From Desulfitobacterium dehalogenans ATCC 51507 (GTDB taxonomy: Bacteria > Bacillota > Desulfitobacteriia > Desulfitobacteriales > Desulfitobacteriaceae), in the NCBI RefSeq assembly GCF_000243155.2, contig NC_018017.1:558001-622000 (forward strand): a stretch of 64,000 nucleotides of DNA, written 5' to 3'. The notes beneath the pieces are model-generated. The model was not told where the DNA came from. It worked only from the letters and a program-made list of their open reading frames with translations, and did no database searches. The position numbers were made by a program, and so were the translations under genes. Below, piece by piece: positions 44,009-52,641 of this stretch. The first letter of the stretch is position 1. Every line of letters begins with the position of its first letter.

Positions 44009-44199
44009 CCTGAACCACACGACAATTCCCTGCCTATAAAGAAAACCCGGCTTCGTCGAGCTTTACATTTTTACGCATCACAAAAGGTGAAGTCGTTGGT
44101 TGCCCTTATGCTTAGAAAGTATAGTGCACAAGTTTATACTTTCTGATAGTGCAAGCAAAGGCTTCCCAGAAGTATCCACTCTTCGGGAAGCCCTGTTTT
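44009..44199. repeat. Terminator-like repeat, copy C, split by an insertion
   Basis: CTGAACCACACGACAATTCC at 44009 and the hairpin at 44160-44192 are the two parts of the unit seen intact at 31155. Between them lie about 110 extra bases that contain their own inverted repeat (AGAAAGTATA with TATACTTTCT, 44113-44143). Seven T follow the hairpin, so it probably terminates plus-strand transcripts. Confidence 0.75.
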
Positions 44200-44211
44200 T
44201 TTGGTTGATAT

Positions 44212-44394
44212 TTATCCTGTAACCTCAGGTATCATTTTAACCGTTAAATCTCTCGGTAAAGAAAGCTTGGCGCCTTTGGGAAAATTAACATTCTTGATTT
44301 CATGGGTATCGCTATCATTGATACCGAATGCTTCACTAATTGCGCCGACCATTGATATGTCTATAAGTTTATATATACGACAAATTTCCCCTTA
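44212..44394 (-). pseudogene. Possible 3' gene remnant
   Basis: The minus strand reads a coding-like stretch (GAISEAFGINDSDTHEIKNV, then NFPKGAKLSLPRDLTVKMIP) ending in TAA, with a stop just upstream. It is at most about 60 codons, and I recognise no family. It looks like the end of a lost gene. Confidence 0.35.
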
Positions 44395-44629
44395 TTTTTT
44401 AAGAAAGATATGAGAAGATTACTATGAATAAATATAACATGGAACTTATTTGATTGAGCCCGGAAGCATGAAGGGAGATTGAGCAATGCTTGTATAAGAA
44501 AGACAATACTTCTTTTAAGCATTTGTGTATCATACGTTTTAGAGATATAAGGGATATTTTCTTTTTACAGTAAAAAGCCTTTGAATCACCATTTAATGGG
44601 CAGATAAAAATATTGGAGAGTGACTTATT
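44395..44629. other. Upstream region of the SPFH gene
   Basis: This 235-base AT-rich region must hold the promoter. I see no clear operator. The ribosome site before 44630 is weak (TGGAGAGTG). Confidence 0.35.
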
Positions 44630-45928
44630 ATGGCAATTGTTGAGGTCGTAAAATATAATGGACAGCCGGATGTATTGGCCTGGAAATATCCGAACGAGGA
44701 ACTGGGTACATGGACACAAGTAATCGTCAACGAGTCGCAAGAAGCAATCTTATTTAAAGAGGGGAAAGCATTAGACCTGTTTACCAGCGGCAGACATACA
44801 CTTGAAACGGCTAATATTCCTATTTTAAATAATATTGTCAATTTACCGTTTGGAGGAAGATCTCCCTTTACTGCTGAAGTCTGGTTCATCAATAAACTAT
44901 ATTTGCTTGATATTAAATGGGGAACCCCTTCGCCTATTCAACTACAAGACCCCAAATATAAAATTTTTGCTCCTTTAAGAGCTTTTGGACAATTTGGCAT
45001 TCAGATTTGTGATTCTCGGAAGTTTTTAGTAAAGTTGGTTGGTACGTTACCAAGGCTGGATAAGGAGAATATTGTTAAGTTTTTTAGAGGTTTATATTTG
45101 ACCAAAGCCAAAGATGCAATTTCAAGTTATCTGGTAAAGAAACAAATCAGTGTATTGGAAATCAATGCCTACCTTGAGGAGCTTTCTGATTTTTTAAAAG
45201 AACGAACAGGGCCTGTTTTAGAGGAATATGGTATTAAGCTTATCAATTTTTATGTTAATGATATAAATGTCTCAGAAGAGGATGCAGGTGTAAAAAAATT
45301 AAAAGATGCACTTGCTAAAAGAGCTGAGATGGATATTGTTGGATATAATTATGTTCAAGAACGTTCATTTGATACATTGGAAGGTGCAGCGACAAATCCC
45401 AGCTCTGGGCAGGCAGGACTGATGGGAGCAGGAATTGGCTTGGGGATGGGAGTTGGAGTCGGAGGCACTTTGGGTCAGCAGGTGGGCAGTATGGCAAATA
45501 ACACTATAAATATAAGGGATATGAAGAAATGCCCCAAATGCAATAACGAAGTGGCAAGCAATCAAAGATTTTGTGGGTATTGCGGGCATGATACTCAACA
45601 ATTAGCTGAACCTTCCATAGAATCAGATAAAGTGACCTGCAGCAGTTGCGGTAAAGAGTATTCCAAGAACGTTAAATTTTGTCCGGAATGCGGCGATATT
45701 TATACACCATGTAAATATTGTGGGGCTGATTTAAAGGATAGGGCAGATAAATGTCATGTCTGTGGTAGAGAAACACCTAGCCTATGTCCCAAGTGTGGAA
45801 CTTCAATAGAAAAGAATGCAAAGTTTTGTCCTGAGTGTGGTGAATCTCTTATTAAAAAATGTCCGAAATGTAATTGTGAGATTCAAGGCAGTACCAAGTT
45901 TTGCCCTGAGTGCGGAAACAAAGTGTGA
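44630..45928 (+). CDS. SPFH-domain protein with C-terminal zinc ribbons (YdjI-like)
   Basis: A 432-residue protein. Residues 1 to about 225 form the SPFH (band 7-like) domain seen in virion core protein/YdjI-type proteins (LAWKYPNEELGTWTQVIVNE near the start, then FGGRSPFTAEVWF). A glycine-rich linker (LMGAGIGLGMGVGVGGTLGQ) follows near residue 263. The C-terminal 130 residues hold several C-x2-C zinc ribbons (MKKCPKCNNEV; CSSCGKEY; CKYCGADL; CPKCGTSI). Relatives help organise membranes or respond to envelope stress. Membrane proteins follow in the same direction. Confidence 0.88.
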   Translation: MAIVEVVKYNGQPDVLAWKYPNEELGTWTQVIVNESQEAILFKEGKALDLFTSGRHTLETANIPILNNIVNLPFGGRSPFTAEVWFINKLYLLDIKWGTPSPIQLQDPKYKIFAPLRAFGQFGIQICDSRKFLVKLVGTLPRLDKENIVKFFRGLYLTKAKDAISSYLVKKQISVLEINAYLEELSDFLKERTGPVLEEYGIKLINFYVNDINVSEEDAGVKKLKDALAKRAEMDIVGYNYVQERSFDTLEGAATNPSSGQAGLMGAGIGLGMGVGVGGTLGQQVGSMANNTINIRDMKKCPKCNNEVASNQRFCGYCGHDTQQLAEPSIESDKVTCSSCGKEYSKNVKFCPECGDIYTPCKYCGADLKDRADKCHVCGRETPSLCPKCGTSIEKNAKFCPECGESLIKKCPKCNCEIQGSTKFCPECGNKV

Positions 45929-45943
45929 GAAAGGAACTGAGTT

Positions 45944-46333
45944 ATGAATAAAAACATTAATTTCTTTTACAGTTTGTTAATAGGATTAATCGTTTTGGCA
46001 GTCACATTCATAATCTTCTTTTTGGGAGTGGATAATAAAAGTTCTTTGGACTGGGTTTCCTTGGCTTTTGTTTTAATTGCAGAAATTGCTTTATTTGGCG
46101 GGATTACACTGTTAGCTATCCAACCATCATCTTCACGTCAGATAATATTGCGTACAGGAATAATTTCAGTTTTCTCTATGTATTGGCTATTTACGCTCTT
46201 AATAGGACTTTTTAGAAATATTTTCAAAGATTATACTAACATTTTTTATATGATAAACATTGGCATCATAGGAATGGTTGCAGTAGTTTCAATTTTGATC
46301 TATAGAGTATCATTAGGTTCAAAAGAAGAATAG
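45944..46333 (+). CDS. Small four-helix membrane protein
   Basis: This 129-residue protein has four hydrophobic segments, starting with FYSLLIGLIVLAVTFIIFFL and ending with NIGIIGMVAVVSILIYRV. I recognise no family. It lies 15 bases after the SPFH gene with a GAAAGGAACTG ribosome site, so the two are one operon and it may anchor the SPFH protein. It ends in TAG. Confidence 0.7.
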   Translation: MNKNINFFYSLLIGLIVLAVTFIIFFLGVDNKSSLDWVSLAFVLIAEIALFGGITLLAIQPSSSRQIILRTGIISVFSMYWLFTLLIGLFRNIFKDYTNIFYMINIGIIGMVAVVSILIYRVSLGSKEE

Positions 46334-46369
46334 CTATAATAAAATATCACACGGCAAAGGGGTGGAAGA

Positions 46370-47179
46370 ATGAGTATTCAAAAGGGAAAATATCAATTCA
46401 GTGATATACAAATTTATAATTTTTTATCTAAGAATCGAGAGTTAAAATTTTATCTCACATGGCCAGTCATAATATTAGTGTTTATTCTTTTTTTCCCACT
46501 AGGAATTTACCTTATTTACCGAAGAACTACCGAGGATAAAGAAGCCGCTCTCAAAATTTATAAAGTAGTCAATTTTATCGGGTGGTTTTTTCTTATAATT
46601 GCTGCAATGTTTGTAATAGATATGAGTTCAAGGGAAGATTATTATAGTGGCTCTTTATCATTTTATCTGGTTTTGGGGTTGTTTTTCAGTGTGTGGGGTA
46701 GAAGGTTAAAAGCCCAATCCCTCAGATATAAGAAATATTTATCATTAGTTTTAATTAACCAAAAGTGGCAAGTCAATGATATTGCAAATATTTTGGGATT
46801 TAGTCACCAAAAGGTGAAAGCTGACTTGGTGACAATGATCCGTAAGAATTACTTTCCTGGTGGCTATTTTGATGAATCAAAAGGTGGTATGGTTTTTTCC
46901 CATATGGATGATTCTTACAATGAAGATACCGACCCGATAGTCGAAGCAAAAACAAGGGTTATTACATGTAAAGGCTGTGGTGCCAGTAATTCGGTGGTTG
47001 AAGGAACGATAGCAGAATGCGAATATTGTGGCTCTAAAATTGAAATCGATCCGAAATTGATACTGGAAGGAGAATTCAATCCAGAATTGATGCTGGAAGG
47101 AGAATTCAGTTATGATATTAAAATCGATTATAAGGCAGGATCTAATCTATCTGTATCCAAGAGCTTCAAGAAGGGTTGA
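46370..47179 (+). CDS. Membrane protein with winged-helix-like and zinc-ribbon domains
   Basis: This 269-residue protein has three hydrophobic segments (WPVIILVFILFFPLGIYLIY at residue 25; IGWFFLIIAAMFVI; FYLVLGLFFSVW). A cytoplasmic helical domain follows (LVLINQKWQVNDIANILGFS, then HQKVKADLVTMI), typical of winged-helix-like regions in these Firmicute proteins. A zinc ribbon CKGCGASN...CEYCGSK precedes a Glu-rich tail with a tandem repeat (LMLEGEF). It follows the SPFH operon. A diverged paralog lies at 47367. Confidence 0.75.
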   Translation: MSIQKGKYQFSDIQIYNFLSKNRELKFYLTWPVIILVFILFFPLGIYLIYRRTTEDKEAALKIYKVVNFIGWFFLIIAAMFVIDMSSREDYYSGSLSFYLVLGLFFSVWGRRLKAQSLRYKKYLSLVLINQKWQVNDIANILGFSHQKVKADLVTMIRKNYFPGGYFDESKGGMVFSHMDDSYNEDTDPIVEAKTRVITCKGCGASNSVVEGTIAECEYCGSKIEIDPKLILEGEFNPELMLEGEFSYDIKIDYKAGSNLSVSKSFKKG

Positions 47180-47201
47180 GGTTGAATAGGCACGAAAGAA
47201 T

Positions 47202-47251
47202 AAGAAAAGGGGAGTGTCGCCTACTACTCTTAGTAATATGCGACACTCCTT
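47202..47251 (-). terminator. Terminator carried with an ABC-transporter gene fragment
   Basis: GGAGTGTCGC pairs with GCGACACTCC around a loop. On the minus strand it follows the ABC fragment's stop and is trailed by CCTTTTCTT. Confidence 0.7.
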
Positions 47252-47349
47252 AAAGAATTTTACTTAAAAATGATTGGGTTCTTTCTTCCTGAGGATGGTT
47301 AAAGATCTGCTCCGGTGTACCCTGCTTGACGATGCGGCCCTCAGCACAC
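47250..47349 (-). pseudogene. 3' fragment of a polar-amino-acid ABC transporter ATPase
   Basis: The minus strand reads AEGRIVKQGTPEQIFNHPQE then ERTQSFLSKIL and a stop, the standard C terminus of GlnQ-type ATPases. Upstream it switches abruptly to the start of the paralogous membrane gene on the other strand. Only the last 33 or so codons and the terminator survive. Confidence 0.85.
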
Positions 47350-47366
47350 AGCAAAGAGGTGGAAGC

Positions 47367-48068
47367 ATGATTTTGCAAAATGAAAAGCATCAATTCAGCG
47401 ATATAGAACTTTATAATAAGATAAAGAGACAAGAAAAATTGGAATTTTACTTGACATGGCCAGTACTAATATTAACTTTTATTTTTTGTCTTCCATTAGG
47501 AATTTATCTTATTCACCAAAGAACTACCGTGGATAAAGAAGCTGCTCTCAAAATATATAAATTTATCAATGTGATCGGGTGGGTTATAGTAATATTTCTT
47601 CTAATAAATATGGCAATAGATATAGCAATGGATATTGAATTAGATCAGTTTGAGGGGGGAGCTTATGGAGATTATATACCTTTTCTGATTCTTGGAGTAG
47701 CTTTTATCGTGTGGGCAAGAAATTCGAAAGCCCGATCCATCAGATATAAGAAATATTTGAAGTTGGTTTTAATAGAACGAAAGCGGAAAGTCGAGGATAT
47801 TGCCAATACTCTTGGAATTAGCAAAGAAACTGTGAAATATGATTTGATGAAAATGAGCGCTAAAAATTACTTTCCCGGAGGCTTTTTTGATATATTAGCA
47901 GGCGGTATGGTTTTCCCCTATATGGATTCTCGGAAAGAATATACCCATACCAAACCGATCGTCAAAGTAGAAATAAAGGTTATTACATGTAAAGGCTGCG
48001 GTGCCAGTAATTCGGTGGTCGAAGGAACGATAGCAGAATGCGAATATTGTGGCTCTAAATTAAGTTGA
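47367..48068 (+). CDS. Paralog of the 46370 membrane/zinc-ribbon protein
   Basis: This 233-residue protein has the same plan as its neighbour: membrane segments (WPVLILTFIFCLPLGIYLIH; VIGWVIVIFLLINMAI; YIPFLILGVAFIVWARN), a helical domain (RKVEDIANTLGISKETVKYD) and a zinc ribbon. About 80 bases encoding the ribbon are nearly identical to the first gene, suggesting recent exchange. The end is cut short by a frameshift just after CGSKL, losing the Glu-rich tail. The ATG at 47367 follows GAGGTGG. Confidence 0.75.
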   Translation: MILQNEKHQFSDIELYNKIKRQEKLEFYLTWPVLILTFIFCLPLGIYLIHQRTTVDKEAALKIYKFINVIGWVIVIFLLINMAIDIAMDIELDQFEGGAYGDYIPFLILGVAFIVWARNSKARSIRYKKYLKLVLIERKRKVEDIANTLGISKETVKYDLMKMSAKNYFPGGFFDILAGGMVFPYMDSRKEYTHTKPIVKVEIKVITCKGCGASNSVVEGTIAECEYCGSKLS

Positions 48069-48171
48069 AATCAAACCGAATTGATACTTGAAGCAGGTAG
48101 GAAGCACAGGTTTTACATAATCTTTGCGGAAACCCGGAATACTATGGGAAAATTCTGGGGAGGAACTTTGC

Positions 48172-49269
48172 ATGCCGAACCTATCGGTTACTGCGCCTAA
48201 TGAAGGCAAAGCGGGCTTAATCCCGGCCAAAACGGAGCCGGAAAATCTGGAGTGTCCTTTGGGGCTGGTGACAACCTGGCTGGTTCCCAATGAGCTTTTT
48301 TATATCCGCAATCATTTTCCCTATCCGCAGATCGACATGGCAACCTGGTCCCTGAGCATTGGCGGGCAATGCCAGCGTCCGGTTGCTTTTCATTATGATG
48401 AATTATTGAAGATGCCGCGGGTCACTAAGAATGTGACCTTTGAATGCGCAGGCAATAAGCGTTCTTTCCTCACACCGCCTGCTGCCGGTGAACAATATGG
48501 TATTGGTGCGGTCGGTAATGCGAAATGGACTGGTGTGCCCTTAAGCTATCTCTTGGATCTGACTCAGATCGATGCCGGGGTACAGGAGATTATCTTTACC
48601 GGCAGTGATTCCGGTCAGCGTCCAGACATGCCGGGGGAGTTCAACTATCAGCGGAGCCTCCCTTTTCAAAAGGAACTGCTTGCTGAATGCCTGCTGGCCT
48701 ATGAAATGAATGATGAACCGCTGCCCTTTAAACATGGTGCCCCTGTACGGCTGATTGTCCCCGGGTGGTATGGCATGGCAAATGTAAAATGGCTGACCGG
48801 GATTACGGCTTCCGCCACCCCTTTTGAAGGACCCTTTCAAGCGGTGGACTATCTGTATCTGCAGCGGGAGGATGACTATCAGCAGGCAGTTCCGGTTACC
48901 GAGATGAAGGTGAATTCGGTTATAACCTGGCCGTCGAGAGGGGAAGTGCTGAAGCCCGGCACTTATGTCCTGCGCGGCCTGGCCTGGACGGGTAAGGGTA
49001 TGATCACCAAGGTCAGCGTGAGTACCGATGATGGAATGAACTGGACGGATGCTATCCTGGCAAGTCCGGAGCACCAGCAATTCACCTGGACCTTCTGGGA
49101 ATATACCTGGACGATTTCCTCACCGGGGCACTATTCCCTTATGGTCAAAGCAGAAGATTCCCTGGGTAATCAGCAGCCGCGGGTTTCTGCGTGGAATGTT
49201 AAAGGATACGGCAATAATATGATGCATCAGGTGCCGGCTTTCGTTCCCGGTACCCCAATGGTTCATTAA
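48172..49269 (+). CDS. Sulfite-oxidase-family molybdopterin oxidoreductase
   Basis: A 365-residue enzyme. The molybdopterin domain has LVPNELFYIRNHFPYP near residue 40, the Mo-ligand Cys in VTFECAGNKRSF near residue 90, WTGVPLSYLLD near residue 120, and GAPVRLIVPGWYGMANVKWL near residue 192. An Ig-like Mo-cofactor dimerisation domain follows (SRGEVLKPGTYVLRGLAWTG). No signal peptide is seen, so it would act in the cytoplasm. The ATG at 48172 has GGGGAGG upstream; an in-frame ATG 16 codons earlier lacks one. The substrate is unknown. Confidence 0.87.
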   Translation: MPNLSVTAPNEGKAGLIPAKTEPENLECPLGLVTTWLVPNELFYIRNHFPYPQIDMATWSLSIGGQCQRPVAFHYDELLKMPRVTKNVTFECAGNKRSFLTPPAAGEQYGIGAVGNAKWTGVPLSYLLDLTQIDAGVQEIIFTGSDSGQRPDMPGEFNYQRSLPFQKELLAECLLAYEMNDEPLPFKHGAPVRLIVPGWYGMANVKWLTGITASATPFEGPFQAVDYLYLQREDDYQQAVPVTEMKVNSVITWPSRGEVLKPGTYVLRGLAWTGKGMITKVSVSTDDGMNWTDAILASPEHQQFTWTFWEYTWTISSPGHYSLMVKAEDSLGNQQPRVSAWNVKGYGNNMMHQVPAFVPGTPMVH

Positions 49270-49319
49270 GAGTAAAGGACTATGAGTTATACCAAGGGGA
49301 AAACTAAATTTGCAAAAGA

Positions 49320-49364
49320 AAACAAGACCCCGAAGAGATTTTTGGTCTCTCCGAGGCCTTGTTT
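49320..49364. terminator. Bidirectional terminator
   Basis: AAACAAGACCCCG pairs with CGAGGCCTTGTTT, with GAGA/TCTC in the inner stem. It lies between the convergent oxidoreductase and Big2 genes. Confidence 0.78.
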
Positions 49365-49379
49365 CCAGCATTGCTGAAA

Positions 49380-50693
49380 CTACCGAATCGTCACACTGCT
49401 GCGATCTGATGTTTTTTCAACCGTTGGTGAGTAAATCCCGGCAGCGTTTTTGATATTGATTTGAAAGGTTGCGGGGTCTCCGGTTATTTGATCTCCAGAA
49501 TCAACTAAATGTTTGGCAATATAAGTGTACGTTCCGTCGTTATTATTGACTTCCACAAAACTATCAGGATTGCTGCCGTTAATCTTGAAGTTACTGAGTT
49601 TGGTCACGGCTTCATCCGTAGTAAATTTCAGAGTAATGACATCGCCGATGGTAGCTTTTGTGGGGTCCGTATTATCTGAAGAAATCGCTACTTTAGAGAT
49701 TCTGGCATATTTAGGAATGATCGTGACTGTACTTCCGTCAGATGTTGCTTCAATAGTTTGAGAGTAGATCCCTGCGGCGTTCTTTACATTGATTTGGAAG
49801 GTTGCCGGGGCACCTGTAATCAGATCTCCAGAATCGACTAAATGGGTTGCGGTATAGACATTTCCAACATGTGTGAAGTGATCCGGATTACTCCCATTAA
49901 TCTTGAAATTACTTAATTTGGTCACAGGCACATTGGATGTAAAGGTTAGAGAAATGGTATCGCCATTCATAGCTTTTGTCGTATCTGCGTTATTTGAGGA
50001 AATTTTTACATTACTGATGATGGGTTGTGCTACTACATTTACGGTACAACGAGCTGTCTTTAAGCCATCCACTGTTGTGACCGTAATGGTTGCCACACCT
50101 GGGGTCAAGGGAGTCACCACGCCCTGACTATTAACCGTTGCCACGTTTAAGTTGCTGGATGTCCAGGTTACATTCTTGTTCGTCGCGTCGCTAGGGGATA
50201 CATTGGCTGTTAAAGTCCCTATGGATCCTCCTGCGGACAGATTCATTGTGGATTGATTCAAGGTGACACCCGTTACACTAATCTTCTCGGTTCCTTGGGA
50301 ATTAGCTACAGTCACCCTACAAGTTGCTGATTTGCTTCCATCCTCCGCTGTTGCAGTGACATATGCTGTTCCTGCCTTGACACCGACGACTTTTCCGTTT
50401 GCGTCAACTGTTGCGACGGCTGTGTTGCTGGATTTCCAAGTGACCTTTTGATTCGCTTTATAAGGAGCGATTTTCACGGCCAGGGTAGCACTATCTCCGA
50501 CATTAAGGAACATTCTCTTTTTCAAAATTATTGCAGATACTTTATGTGTTTTGCTATCCTTTGAAATGCTTTGGGTAGATTTTACATGGGACTGAGCCCA
50601 AGATGGGGGTGCTGCCAGCACAGGCAATGAGGAAGATAGGAATAAACTCACTATACAGACCGTTGAGAATAGAGCTTTAAACTTTCGTTTCAC
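49380..50693 (-). CDS. Secreted protein with Big2 Ig-like domains
   Basis: This 437-residue protein has a signal peptide (KALFSTVCIVSLFLSSSLPV, cleavage near LAA-PP). Two bacterial Ig-like Big2 domains follow (VTWKSSNTAVATVDANGKVV and VTWTSSNLNVATVNSQGVVT, then the AxITVTT ends), and then two copies of a domain reading ISSDNTDPTKATIGDVITLK with KLSNFKINGSNPD. There is no sortase motif or SLH domain. It is probably a surface or cell-wall protein; adhesion is possible but unproven. The ribosome site is GGGAGG. Confidence 0.83.
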   Translation of the reverse strand: MKRKFKALFSTVCIVSLFLSSSLPVLAAPPSWAQSHVKSTQSISKDSKTHKVSAIILKKRMFLNVGDSATLAVKIAPYKANQKVTWKSSNTAVATVDANGKVVGVKAGTAYVTATAEDGSKSATCRVTVANSQGTEKISVTGVTLNQSTMNLSAGGSIGTLTANVSPSDATNKNVTWTSSNLNVATVNSQGVVTPLTPGVATITVTTVDGLKTARCTVNVVAQPIISNVKISSNNADTTKAMNGDTISLTFTSNVPVTKLSNFKINGSNPDHFTHVGNVYTATHLVDSGDLITGAPATFQINVKNAAGIYSQTIEATSDGSTVTIIPKYARISKVAISSDNTDPTKATIGDVITLKFTTDEAVTKLSNFKINGSNPDSFVEVNNNDGTYTYIAKHLVDSGDQITGDPATFQINIKNAAGIYSPTVEKTSDRSSVTIR

Positions 50694-50935
50694 TAGGTAT
50701 TCCTCCCTTAATCGTATTTACTATTTAATACGGAAATGCGGCGGTATTTTGTGGGGGGATTTCCATATTTTTTTTGTTAAAGCAAAAAGCAGTCCTAATC
50801 CCAGTACTTTTGGAAAGAGCAATATGAATCGATTCTTGACCGTTTACAGATTTATCCTGTTAATATATGAAAAATCCTCAGAAAATGCTATACTATAACT
50901 ATATAAGTACTATAATCATTTAAGGAGAGTGTACT
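50694..50935. other. Divergent intergenic region
   Basis: This region between divergent genes has AT-rich promoter-like sequence (ATGCTATACTATAACTATAT near 50886) before the plus-strand gene. I see no other feature. Confidence 0.4.
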
Positions 50936-51142
50936 ATGGGAGCCAAAAAGAAAAAACAAACCATCGGCGTTATTAATCCATTAGACCTGATCAAGCGATC
51001 TCCCGACAAAATGAATTCTTCAATGGAAGTTGTAAGACAGGGTGTAGGAGTTCATCGGGACAAAACCAAGTATAATAGGAAAAAAGCGAAGCAGGAGAAC
51101 TTTTATGATGGATATCATTGTGTATCGGATTTGGCGATATAG
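50936..51142 (+). CDS. Small basic hypothetical protein (68 residues)
   Basis: The sequence begins MGAKKKKQTIGVINPLDLIK and is Lys-rich throughout, suggesting nucleic-acid binding or a ribosome link. It has an AAGGAGAGTG ribosome site and a plausible promoter. The end of the frame runs into a perfect 15-bp hairpin, so its C-terminal residues may not be conserved. No family is recognised. Confidence 0.6.
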   Translation: MGAKKKKQTIGVINPLDLIKRSPDKMNSSMEVVRQGVGVHRDKTKYNRKKAKQENFYDGYHCVSDLAI

Positions 51143-51157
51143 AATGATATCCATCAT
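51110..51157. terminator. Hairpin at the end of the small gene
   Basis: GATGGATATCATT pairs with AATGATATCCATC, extended by an AT pair on each side. It overlaps the last codons of the preceding frame. Confidence 0.65.
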
Positions 51158-51249
51158 GTTTTCAGTCTCGCTTTTCGAATGACTTACATTATTTCATTTG
51201 ATCTTCTTGACATTTACTTACACGTTTTATAAAATACCATTATGAGTCT

Positions 51250-51350
51250 TTATGCTGTTGTTTATGCCTGAGCCCCATAATGCTGCATAACTGCCGAGTG
51301 CCTGAGCCCCACGAAGCAGATCGGACTGAAATACGGATAATTGATGGAGG
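51250..51350 (+). promoter_or_regulatory. Possible ribosomal protein leader upstream of rplM
   Basis: The segment GCCTGAGCCCCA occurs twice (51267 and 51300) around a CTGCATAACTGCCGAG stretch, just before rplM. This position is where L13 leader RNAs sit in Firmicutes. I cannot confirm the consensus fold by eye. Confidence 0.4.
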
Positions 51351-51357
51351 GAAACTT

Positions 51358-51789
51358 ATGTCCACGTTCTTTGCGAAAGCGAATGCGGTGGAGCGTAAAT
51401 GGTATGTCATTGACGCTGCAGGCCTTCCTTTGGGTCGTTTAGCTACTGAAGCTGCTCGCATCCTTAGAGGTAAACATAAACCAACTTTTACTCCTAATGT
51501 TGACACAGGAGATCATGTGATCATCATTAATGCAGAAAAAGTTGTTTTAACCGGTAATAAATTAGATCAAAAAATGTATCGCCGTCACTCCGGCTATCCT
51601 GGTGGTTTGAAAGAAACCCCTTACAGAAAGCTGATGCAAAACATGCCTGAAAGAGCTGTTGAGCATGCCGTCAAAGGAATGCTTCCTCATAACAAGCTGG
51701 GTGCTCAGATGTATACGAAGCTGAAAGTATATCGTGACGAAAATCATCCGCATCAAGCGCAACAACCCGAAATTTGGACCATTCAATAA
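51358..51789 (+). CDS. rplM: 50S ribosomal protein L13
   Basis: This 143-residue protein matches L13 throughout ([20 protein letters not shown], then [20 protein letters not shown] and [19 protein letters not shown]). It binds 23S rRNA early in 50S assembly. The ATG at 51358 follows GGAGGG. It is paired with rpsI 21 bases downstream, the near-universal bacterial order. Confidence 0.98.
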   Translation: MSTFFAKANAVERKWYVIDAAGLPLGRLATEAARILRGKHKPTFTPNVDTGDHVIIINAEKVVLTGNKLDQKMYRRHSGYPGGLKETPYRKLMQNMPERAVEHAVKGMLPHNKLGAQMYTKLKVYRDENHPHQAQQPEIWTIQ

Positions 51790-51810
51790 ACGGGAAGGAG
51801 GAAGTAAAAC

Positions 51811-52206
51811 ATGGCTGCACAATTACAATATCAAGGTACCGGACGCCGCAAAAACGCGGTAGCTCGTGTACGTTTAATTCCTGGAGAAGGAAAAGTTACA
51901 GTAAATAAAAGAGAGCTTGCTGAGTACTTCGGCAAGAAAACTCTGGAAATGATCGTTCAACAACCGTTCGGGGTAACCGACACAGTTGGCAAATATGATG
52001 TAGTTGCTCTCGCCCATGGCGGCGGTACTACAGGACAAGCCGGAGCTCTCCGTCTCGGAATTGCCCGCGCTCTTCTGAAAGCAGATCCCAGCTTGCGTCC
52101 AGCTCTCAAGCGTGCAGGGTTCCTCACCCGTGACCCACGTATGAAAGAGCGTCGTAAATACGGCTTGAAGAAAGCCCGTAAAGCTCCACAATTCTCCAAA
52201 CGTTAA
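51811..52206 (+). CDS. rpsI: 30S ribosomal protein S9
   Basis: A 131-residue protein with the S9 signature [20 protein letters not shown], the [20 protein letters not shown] core, and the C-terminal basic tail [11 protein letters not shown] that reaches tRNA in the P site. GGAAGGAGG precedes the ATG. It forms the L13-S9 operon with rplM. Confidence 0.98.
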   Translation: MAAQLQYQGTGRRKNAVARVRLIPGEGKVTVNKRELAEYFGKKTLEMIVQQPFGVTDTVGKYDVVALAHGGGTTGQAGALRLGIARALLKADPSLRPALKRAGFLTRDPRMKERRKYGLKKARKAPQFSKR

Positions 52207-52223
52207 TATCTCGAAAATCTTGG

Positions 52224-52255
52224 AACCCTCAAACCCGCGTGGTTTGGGGGTTTTT
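52224..52255. terminator. Terminator of the rplM-rpsI operon
   Basis: AACCCTCAAACC pairs with GGTTTGGGGGTT, followed by a T-run. Confidence 0.88.
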
Positions 52256-52362
52256 GATTATTCTAGTGCTTCGGATTTTTAATTTAAGATAGTACTTGCA
52301 CAAAGAAATATTGTCCGGCCATATAGTGGAGTATCTTGGTGATAAAGGGAGGATAAAACAAT

Positions 52363-52509
52363 ATGGGCCATTCAGTGAGAAAAGGGGAATCACTTTATAA
52401 AATAGCTAAACGTCATGGGACTTCTGTTCATCATTTGCTTAAATTAAACCCTCATGTTCGCAGTAGACCAGCTACTATTTATCCTGGCGAGAAAATTAGG
52501 GTCAGATAA
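52363..52509 (+). CDS. 48-residue single-LysM-domain protein
   Basis: The frame ATG to TAA reads MGHSVRKGESLYKIAKRHGT, then SVHHLLKLNPHVRSRPATIY, then PGEKIRVR. This is one complete LysM domain, the fold that binds peptidoglycan sugars, with nothing else attached and no signal peptide. GGGAGG at 52347-52352 is the ribosome site. Stand-alone LysM proteins this short are often spore- or envelope-linked. It lies between two terminators, so it is its own transcription unit. Confidence 0.8.
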   Translation: MGHSVRKGESLYKIAKRHGTSVHHLLKLNPHVRSRPATIYPGEKIRVR

Positions 52510-52591
52510 GATGTAATCGCCTGCAGCAATAAAGTGATGCCTTCCAAGCGTCTCTCTATGGATTCGTTGGCGTTAATCACAAAGAAATAGC

Positions 52592-52625
52592 AAATCCCTC
52601 AACCATGCATGGTTGGGGGATTTTT
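52592..52625. terminator. Terminator after the LysM gene
   Basis: AATCCCTCAACCATG pairs with CATGGTTGGGGGATT, followed by T5 on the plus strand and A-rich sequence on the other side. Confidence 0.85.
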
Positions 52626-52641
52626 ATTTTTAAAGTCCTAA

